From Capillimicrobium parvum (GTDB taxonomy: Bacteria; Actinomycetota; Thermoleophilia; Solirubrobacterales; Solirubrobacteraceae), in the NCBI RefSeq assembly GCF_021172045.1, contig NZ_CP087164.1:3782001-3846000 (forward strand): a stretch of 64,000 nt of DNA. The letters run 5' to 3'. The notes under the pieces are model-generated. The model did not search any database and was not told the origin of the DNA. It saw nothing but the letters and a program-made list of their open reading frames with translations. Shown in pieces: positions 58,572 to 64,000 of this stretch (the stretch's first letter is position 1; each line of letters opens with the position of its first letter). Made by a program: the position numbers and the translations under genes.

Positions 58572-58719
58572 AGTGCGCGGGTGTCGCCTTTGCGCGCAGC
58601 GCGAGCCAGCGTCGGCAGTTGCTGCTGATAGCGGATCGTGCGGTGCGATATCGCGACACCGTTGTTCGCAAGCCCGTGGCTGACCGCGGGCAGCCCCAGC
58701 TTCGACCGAGGACGGAGAG

Positions 58720-60285
58720 ATGACACAGTTCGACGAGCCGGCGGCGTCCACGACGACCCAACGACAGCTGCCGTTCACCGGCGACGAGTACCTCGAGAGC
58801 CTGCGCGACGGCCGCGAGGTGTGGATCTACGGCGAGCGGGTCGACGACGTCACCACGCATCCCGCGTTTCGCAACTCCGCCCGGTCGATCGCGCGCCTCT
58901 ACGACGCAATGCACGACCCGCAGTACCGCGACCGCCTGACCGCGCCCACCGACACCGGCAACGGCGGCTTCACGCACCCGCTCTTCAAGGTCGCGCACAC
59001 GCGCGATGACCTGCGCGCCTCCCGGGACGCCGTCCGCGTCTGGGCCGAGCTGACATTCGGTTGGATGGGCCGCACGCCGGACTACAAGGCCGCACTGCTC
59101 GGCTCCCTGGGCGCCGACCCGGACTGGTACGGCGGGTACGCCGGCAACGCACGCGCCTGGTACCGCGACGGCCAGGAGCGGATCCTCTACCTCGGGCACG
59201 CGATCATGCAGCCGCCGGTCGACCGCCACCGGCCGCCCGACGAGGTCTCCGATGTCTACGTCCACGTCGAGGACGAGACCGACAACGGCCTGATCGTCAG
59301 CGGCGCCAAGGTCGTCGCCACCGGCTCGCCGCTGACCCACCACGTCTTCATCTCGCACTTCGGGCTGCCGATGCGCAAGAAGGAGTACGCGCTCATCTTC
59401 ATGGCGCCCACCAACGCGCCCGGCGTGAAGTTCCTCTCCCGGGCCTCCTACGAGCTGGTCGCCGGTCGCTCCGCGAGCCCATTCGACTACCCGCTCTCCA
59501 GCCGCCTCGACGAGAACGACTCGATCATCGTCTTCGACCGCGCCGAGATCCCATGGGAGAGCGTCCTCGTCTACGACATCGACCGGATGAACGCGTTCGA
59601 CGCCGAGTCCGGCTGGGAGTCGCGGGCGCTCCTGCAGGCCGCGACGCGCATGACCGTCAAGCTCGAGTTCCTCGCCGGCCTCATGAGCAAGGCGCTCGAC
59701 ATCAAGGGCGGCGGCGATGCCCGCGGCATCCAGGCCGCCTTCGGCGAGATCATCGCGAACCGCAACATCGTCGCCGGCCTCGTCGACGGCGGCATCGAGT
59801 CCGCCCTACCGCACAACGGCGGCAAGTCGCTCGTGCCCAACGGCGAGGTCATGGCGGCGTACGCGGCGATCGCCCCGACGCTCTACCGCCGGGTGAAGGA
59901 GATCGTGCAGACGACGGTCTCGTCGGGCCTGATCTACCTGAACTCGAACGCGGTCGACTTCGACACGCCGGAGATGCGCCAGTACATGGATCGCTTCATG
60001 CGCGGCACCGGCGGCATCACCGCCGAGGAGCGCTCGAAGACGATGAAGCTGTTCTGGGACGCGATCGGCAGCGAGTTCGGAGGGCGGCACGAGCTCTACG
60101 AGCTCAACTACTTCGGCCCGCCGGAACTCAACCACCTCCGCTGCCTGTGGGGCGCGGAGGAGTACGGGGCGCTCGCCGAGTGGCGGGAGCTGGTCGACCG
60201 CTGCATGGGCGACTACGACCTCCATGGCTGGACGGCGCCCGACCTCGCCGGCACAGCCGACATCTCGGCGATCCGTCGCGGTTGA
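58720..60285 (+). CDS. HpaB-type FADH2-dependent aromatic monooxygenase, copy 3
   Basis: 521 residues, sister of copy 1 at 50319. Blocks such as THPAFRNSARSIARLYDAMHD and RFMRGTGGITAEERSKTMK are the same or nearly so, while the middle around 345-385 differs (RNIVAGLVDGGIESALPHNGG), which is where substrate specificity might change. ATG 58720 with GGAGAG directly upstream. Preceded by the best-defined promoter/operator in the window and followed by a strong hairpin, so it is probably a single-gene transcript. Needs an external flavin reductase. Confidence 0.9.
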   Translation: MTQFDEPAASTTTQRQLPFTGDEYLESLRDGREVWIYGERVDDVTTHPAFRNSARSIARLYDAMHDPQYRDRLTAPTDTGNGGFTHPLFKVAHTRDDLRASRDAVRVWAELTFGWMGRTPDYKAALLGSLGADPDWYGGYAGNARAWYRDGQERILYLGHAIMQPPVDRHRPPDEVSDVYVHVEDETDNGLIVSGAKVVATGSPLTHHVFISHFGLPMRKKEYALIFMAPTNAPGVKFLSRASYELVAGRSASPFDYPLSSRLDENDSIIVFDRAEIPWESVLVYDIDRMNAFDAESGWESRALLQAATRMTVKLEFLAGLMSKALDIKGGGDARGIQAAFGEIIANRNIVAGLVDGGIESALPHNGGKSLVPNGEVMAAYAAIAPTLYRRVKEIVQTTVSSGLIYLNSNAVDFDTPEMRQYMDRFMRGTGGITAEERSKTMKLFWDAIGSEFGGRHELYELNYFGPPELNHLRCLWGAEEYGALAEWRELVDRCMGDYDLHGWTAPDLAGTADISAIRRG

Positions 60286-60293
60286 GCCGCCTC

Positions 60294-60327
60294 GCCCGGG
60301 TCGCCCTCCCCTCGTGGCGACCCGGGC
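60294..60327. terminator. bidirectional terminator-like hairpin
   Basis: GCCCGGGTCGCC (60294-60305) and GGCGACCCGGGC (60316-60327) pair perfectly over 12 bp with a 10-nt loop, 9 bp after the HpaB-type stop and facing the convergent LLM gene. Confidence 0.7.
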
Positions 60328-60349
60328 ATGCGGCGGCCGGAGATGACGG

Positions 60350-61642
60350 TCAGCCGCCGGCCGCGACCGCGCGGCGCGGGTCGACGAGCTCGCCGTCGAT
60401 CCGGGCGCTCGGCGCGACGGCCGGCTGCCGGCCGCGCTCGGCCCGCTCGGACCACGTCTCCGCGCCGGGCAGCGGCCGGTCGGCCCACACGGGACGGCCG
60501 CCGCGCAGGCGCGGGATGACCTCCTCGGCGAGCAGCGACATGTTCTTCAGCATCTGCCAGCGCGGCATGGGACCGGGGTTGACGTCGATCAGGAAGCGCC
60601 CCGCGCCGGTCGCCTCGGCGATCTCGCCCAGGCGCTCGACGACGGTGTCCGGCGATCCGGCGACGATGCCCCACTCGCGTTCGAGCTGCTCCCAGGTCGC
60701 GTCGGCCGGATCGGAGCTGCGGTAGCCCCCGCGCATCATCCCCGCCAGCGACGCCTGGCTGACGTGCCCGGGCGGGAATGCGTCCGGGAACGGCGAGTTG
60801 AAGAAGTTCTGATACTGCCAGAGGACGTGGGGCTCGGCCTCGCGCCGCGCGGCGGCATCGGTCTCGGCCACGTAGACGGTGTTGACCATCGTCACCTGCT
60901 GCGGCTCGGGCTCGTAGCCCTCCGCGCGGCAGAGCTCCCGGAACAGCTCGAGGTTGCGCAGGAGGGTCGCCCGCCCCGTGAGGACGCACTGGTACACGTA
61001 ACGGTGCCGTGCGACGAGCTCGAGCGTCTCGCGCGAGCCGACCGCCGGGATCCAGATCGGGGGGTGCGGCTTCTGGAGCGGACGCGGCCACAGGTTGACG
61101 TGCGGCACGTGGAAGTGGCGTCCCGCCCACTCGAACGGCCCCGGCTCGGTCATCGCCTTGACCAGCAGCTCGTGCGCCTCGTTCCAGCGCTCGCGCGCGA
61201 ACGCCGGGTTCATGACGCCGTATGCGTGGTACTGCATGCCGATCCCCATCGGCAGGCCCACCACCAGCCGGCCCTTGGACATGATGTCGACGAGCGCGAT
61301 CTCCTCGGCCAGCCGGACCGGCGTGAGGTAGGCGTTGGCGATGGGCCCGACCGCACCCAGCTGGATCCGGCTGGTGCGAGCCGCCGCCCACATCATGGCC
61401 GTGAGCGCGTTGCCGACCAGCCCGATGGGGCCGCCGTGCTGCTCGGTGAGCAGGACGCCGTCGAACCCCATCTCCTCGGCGACGACCATCGACTCGAGCT
61501 GCTCCTCGAGGACGCGCTGGGCGACGGCGTCGTCGTAGATCTCCTCCTGCGGCAGGTCGATGTAGTTCGACCGACGATGGCCGGCCCAGGGGACCTCCGG
61601 GTACGGGCCGTTGAACAGGGCCCAGAACTCCAAGCGCGTCAT
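60350..61642 (-). CDS. LLM-class flavin-dependent oxidoreductase, copy 3
   Basis: 430 residues: MTRLEFWALFNGPYP start, EQHGGPIGL, GPIANAYLTPVRLAEEIALVD, GLPMGIGMQYHAYGVMNP, PIWIPAVGSRETL. The third member of the LLM set here, overlapping its alpha/beta-fold partner by ATGA. Its partner has alanine at the nucleophile place. C-terminal tail beyond the barrel is Arg/Ala-rich and not conserved with the other copies. FMNH2 must come from elsewhere. Confidence 0.88.
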   Translation of the reverse strand: MTRLEFWALFNGPYPEVPWAGHRRSNYIDLPQEEIYDDAVAQRVLEEQLESMVVAEEMGFDGVLLTEQHGGPIGLVGNALTAMMWAAARTSRIQLGAVGPIANAYLTPVRLAEEIALVDIMSKGRLVVGLPMGIGMQYHAYGVMNPAFARERWNEAHELLVKAMTEPGPFEWAGRHFHVPHVNLWPRPLQKPHPPIWIPAVGSRETLELVARHRYVYQCVLTGRATLLRNLELFRELCRAEGYEPEPQQVTMVNTVYVAETDAAARREAEPHVLWQYQNFFNSPFPDAFPPGHVSQASLAGMMRGGYRSSDPADATWEQLEREWGIVAGSPDTVVERLGEIAEATGAGRFLIDVNPGPMPRWQMLKNMSLLAEEVIPRLRGGRPVWADRPLPGAETWSERAERGRQPAVAPSARIDGELVDPRRAVAAGG

Positions 61643-62502
61643 GCGATGACCTCGTTTCGCGGATGGGCGGCCACGTGCCCGGCGATGTGCTCGGCCAGGG
61701 CGCGCGGCTCTTGCAGGAGAAGCAGGTGGCCCGTCGGCGCGTCCGGTGGCCCGGAGACCGTCTCGAGCCGGGCGTTCGGGATGAGCTCGACCGCGCGCTG
61801 CGCGGCCTCCACCGGGATGGCGCGGTCCTCGTCGGGCCGGACGACCAGCGTCGGGATGCGCACCCGTCCGAGGCGTTCGTCGAGCTTGACGTCGTAGCGG
61901 GGGTTCCACGCGAGCCGCGCGTGCGTGACCGACTCCGCGTAGGCGCGCAGCGTGTCATCGGGTTCGCCGTCGAGAACGAGCAGGTGCTCGTAGCGATCGG
62001 CGCGGCCGTTCAGGAGGACGTCCAGCTGCTCGCGAGCGGTGAGCCGGAAGAGATCGGGCTGGGGCACGCCGGGCAGCCGCAGGCCCGCCGGCGCGACGAG
62101 CGTGAGGCTGCTGAACCGCTCCGGGTAGGTGATCGCGAGCTCCATGGCGATCCATCCCCCGAGCGCGTGGCCGACGACATGCGGGCGATCGACGTCGAGC
62201 GCGCGCAGGAACGCGTCGTAGTGGAGCACCACGTCGGCGAATCCGGTGAGGGTCGGCGGCAGCGGCGTGTCGCCGAAGCCCGGGTGCTCGGGCACGACGA
62301 GGTCGACCGACTCAGAGAGGTGCTCGTGGAACGGCAGCCAGCCGCGCGTGAGGTACGGCGCGGCGCCGTGGAGGTAGAGCACCGGCTCGCCGGATCCGCT
62401 CCGGCGGTACGCGGTGTGGAGCCCGTCCACCTCCACGTGATGTGGCTCCGCGCGCCGGGTTCGCTGGCCGCCCGGTCCGGTCCCTTGGTCGCGTGTCGTC
62501 AC
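61639..62502 (-). CDS. alpha/beta-hydrolase-fold protein paired with LLM oxygenase, copy 3 (Ala at nucleophile)
   Basis: 287 residues, same subfamily as 7398 and 12583. Asp226 (PDEDR) and His259 (PTGHLL) are conserved, and LHGAAPYLTRGWLPFHE keeps the oxyanion segment with a small insertion. The elbow reads GHALGG: Ala113 replaces the nucleophilic serine, confirmed on the DNA (GCG codon). An ordinary Ser-hydrolase mechanism is impossible. The frame is clean and coupled to the LLM gene, so decay is unlikely. A His-Asp mechanism, as in cofactor-free dioxygenases of this fold, or a binding role are options. Confidence 0.85.
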   Translation of the reverse strand: MTTRDQGTGPGGQRTRRAEPHHVEVDGLHTAYRRSGSGEPVLYLHGAAPYLTRGWLPFHEHLSESVDLVVPEHPGFGDTPLPPTLTGFADVVLHYDAFLRALDVDRPHVVGHALGGWIAMELAITYPERFSSLTLVAPAGLRLPGVPQPDLFRLTAREQLDVLLNGRADRYEHLLVLDGEPDDTLRAYAESVTHARLAWNPRYDVKLDERLGRVRIPTLVVRPDEDRAIPVEAAQRAVELIPNARLETVSGPPDAPTGHLLLLQEPRALAEHIAGHVAAHPRNEVIA

Positions 62503-62670
62503 GTTGGTCTCCTGTCTGGGTTATGTGCGCTATGCGTGCAGATGTCTCATACTCCGGGCTGTGAGCTACGACATACCACGCACGCGATGGGCCCGGAGCG
62601 CGGGCGCCGGTGACGGACCTAGGCTTTGCCGGATGCGCCCCGAGACCGGTCCGAGGGCGGCGACGCCACC

Positions 62671-63384
62671 GTGCCCATGACCCCGTCCGATACCGCCCGC
62701 CCCGCCCTGAGCGCGGGCGCTCAGACGCTGGACCGCGGGCTGCACATCCTGGAGCTCCTGGCCGACGCCCCGCACGGGCTCACGGTCACGGAGCTCGCGA
62801 CGGCGCTGGGCGTCCATCGCGCGGTCGTCTACCGCCTCGTGACCACGCTCACCAGCCGCGGGCTGGTCGCCCGCTCCGACGGCGGTCGCGTCCGGCTGTG
62901 GACCGGCGTCGTCCGGCTCGCCCGGGGAGCATTCTCGGAGCTGCGCACCGCCGCGATGCCCGAGCTCGAGACGCTCGCGCGAGACGTCGAGGCGACCGCC
63001 ACGTTGAGCGTCGCCGATGGCGGCGAGGCGATCTGCATCGCCGTCGTCGAGCCGCAGAACACGGTCATGCACGTCGCCTACCGGACCGGGACGCGCCATC
63101 CCCTGACGATGGGCGCGTCCGGCAAGGCGATCCTCGCTGGCCATGCACCGCAGCCGAACGAGCCGCCCGACGTGGCCGCCGCCCGCCGCCGCGGGTACGT
63201 GCAGACGGAGGGCGAGCTGCAGAGCGGCGCCGTCGGTCTGGCGGCGCCGATCCGCGTCGGCGCCGCCCCGCCCGAGGCCAGCGTCGCGGTGGTGAGCCTG
63301 GCGCCGCTGGGCCCGGAGTGCGCGCCGCGCGTCGTGGATGCCGCCGATCGGATCTCGCGCGCGCTCACCGACGCGATGCTGTAG
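62671..63384 (+). CDS. IclR-family transcriptional regulator 2
   Basis: 237 residues from GTG 62671 (GAGGGCGG ten bases before); ATG 62677 is an alternative. Helix-turn-helix LTVTELATALGVHRAVVYRLVTTL and an effector domain with HPLTMGASGKAILAG. Divergent from the third hydrolase-LLM pair. The 168-bp gap does not contain the recurring GATATTCG element but has other G/C-rich repeats, so this protein may bind a different site than IclR 1, or control sites elsewhere. Confidence 0.87.
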   Translation: MPMTPSDTARPALSAGAQTLDRGLHILELLADAPHGLTVTELATALGVHRAVVYRLVTTLTSRGLVARSDGGRVRLWTGVVRLARGAFSELRTAAMPELETLARDVEATATLSVADGGEAICIAVVEPQNTVMHVAYRTGTRHPLTMGASGKAILAGHAPQPNEPPDVAAARRRGYVQTEGELQSGAVGLAAPIRVGAAPPEASVAVVSLAPLGPECAPRVVDAADRISRALTDAML

Positions 63385-63494
63385 CCGGTCTCCCGGGGAC
63401 GTCGTGCCGTTCGGGTGCAACGGTTGCGGGAGGCCCACCAACCGCACGGCGTCGGCCTGCGCCGGCGAGCGCGCTCGATCCGGTCGTCCTGCCG

Positions 63495-64000
63495 CTACTC
63501 CGCGCCCCACTCGGGCGTGAACTCGGCGACGTTCGCCTTGGTGATGATCCTCGGCTCGTCGATCGCCAGGGCGTCGACGCCGGTCGGGTCCACCGTCTCG
63601 CCGTTGACCGCCTGCGTTGCCGCCTTCGCCGCGGCCACGGCCTCCTGGAACGGCCAGTTGCCCGCGGTCGCGAACAGCGTGCCATCCTCGACGCCCTTGA
63701 TGCCGAGGCGGCTTCCGCCGTTGCCCAGCAGCTTGACCTCGTCCTGCTTGCCCGCCTGCTTGACGGCGGGCACGACGGCCAGCGCCTGCGTGTCGGCAGC
63801 CGAGAGGAACACGGTGGCATCCGGATGCGCGCTCAGCGCGTCAGGGAACGCTTTCGCGATGACGCTCGGGTCGTACTGGCCGACGACCTTCTGCTCGATC
63901 TGCACGTTCGGTCCCGCCTCCTTGGCCACGGTGTCCACGCCGAGGTTCGTGAAGTGGTCGCTCGGCGTCGCGACCTCCGCGATCACCTTGCACGGGTCGA
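63495..64000 (-). CDS. ABC solute-binding protein, paralogue 4 of 4, 5' part outside window
   Basis: C-terminal ~168 residues of a binding protein of the same subgroup as 43421, 44671 and 49160: DPCKVIAEVATPSDHFTN at the edge, then AFPDALSAHPDATVF, GNGGSRLGIKGVEDGT and a PEWGAE end. The frame is open to the right edge, so the lipoprotein signal and N-lobe lie beyond it. Convergent with IclR 2. Suggests a further transport or catabolic unit to the right. Confidence 0.88.
   Translation of the reverse strand, partial: DPCKVIAEVATPSDHFTNLGVDTVAKEAGPNVQIEQKVVGQYDPSVIAKAFPDALSAHPDATVFLSAADTQALAVVPAVKQAGKQDEVKLLGNGGSRLGIKGVEDGTLFATAGNWPFQEAVAAAKAATQAVNGETVDPTGVDALAIDEPRIITKANVAEFTPEWGAE

Noticed and set aside
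61639-62502. Pseudogene because of the missing nucleophilic serine
   Set aside because: The frame is complete, coupled to a well-conserved LLM gene, and the acid and histidine are conserved; a sister copy has Thr at the same place.
62503-62670. Copy of the recurring regulon element before IclR 2
   Set aside because: The region has TATGTGCGCTATGCGTG-like repeats but not the GATATTCG core, so I do not count it.
1-64000. Insertion sequences, phage genes, CRISPR arrays, tRNA or rRNA genes
   Set aside because: None seen: no transposase or integrase motifs, no regularly spaced short repeats, no cloverleaf-type sequence or rRNA stretches that I could recognise by eye.

Overview
The window is 64 kb of very GC-rich, gene-dense DNA with many GTG starts, chains of genes overlapping by 1-11 nt, and lipoprotein solute-binding proteins. 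Together with the gene families this suggests a soil actinobacterium; a Solirubrobacterales/Conexibacter-type member of the Thermoleophilia is my best guess, but nothing here proves it. Almost everything after the first 3.2 kb is accessory catabolic gene content: oxygenases, hydrolases, methyltransferase-like proteins, ABC importers and their regulators. I see no rRNA, tRNA, CRISPR array, insertion sequence or phage gene.

Layout. 1-3.2 kb: two convergent PBP4-type D-Ala-D-Ala carboxypeptidases. 3.2-13.4 kb: a small hypothetical gene, a five-gene coupled operon (small protein, alpha/beta hydrolase, LLM flavin oxygenase, P450, amine oxidase), an IclR regulator, an MFS transporter, an extradiol-type VOC protein, and a second alpha/beta hydrolase + LLM pair. 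13.6-21.7 kb: a plus-strand operon with a FAD oxidoreductase, an alpha/beta hydrolase, a degenerate RibBA homologue, a three-subunit molybdenum hydroxylase and a MetE-like protein; then MOSC and TetR genes, a Rieske oxygenase and a Crp/Fnr regulator.

25.2-39.6 kb: fourteen closely packed minus-strand genes that look like one ~14 kb operon. It encodes two NicX-like ring-cleaving dioxygenases, a NicD-like deformylase, a NicF-like amidohydrolase (a second NicF-like gene is divergent at 39.9 kb), a 4-OT-like tautomerase, two P450s, two SDRs, a LigM-like O-demethylase, a dihydroxyphthalate-decarboxylase-like protein and a complete ABC importer. I read this as a pathway for a substituted pyridine or similar N-heteroaromatic, by analogy with the lower nicotinate pathway (2,5-dihydroxypyridine to N-formylmaleamate to maleamate to maleate). 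Its control region (39.56-39.87 kb) holds a nested palindrome with two CRP-like sites; the Crp/Fnr gene lies at the other end of the operon.

40.5-64 kb: three more MetE-like genes (one next to a MOSC remnant), four related solute-binding proteins with one permease and one ATPase, three HpaB-type flavin monooxygenases, a P450 with XRE/cupin and MoaF genes, a Rieske ferredoxin, two TetR regulators, a third alpha/beta hydrolase + LLM pair and a second IclR regulator.

Two observations stand out. First, a 15-bp palindrome-like element, consensus about GTTCGATATTCGRNC, recurs in nine intergenic regions on both sides of the 25-40 kb operon but not inside it, so the window seems to hold two regulons. 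Second, the alpha/beta hydrolases coupled to LLM oxygenases keep the catalytic Asp and His, but the nucleophile position is Ser, Thr and Ala in the three copies. This argues that hydrolysis by the classical triad is not their conserved job.
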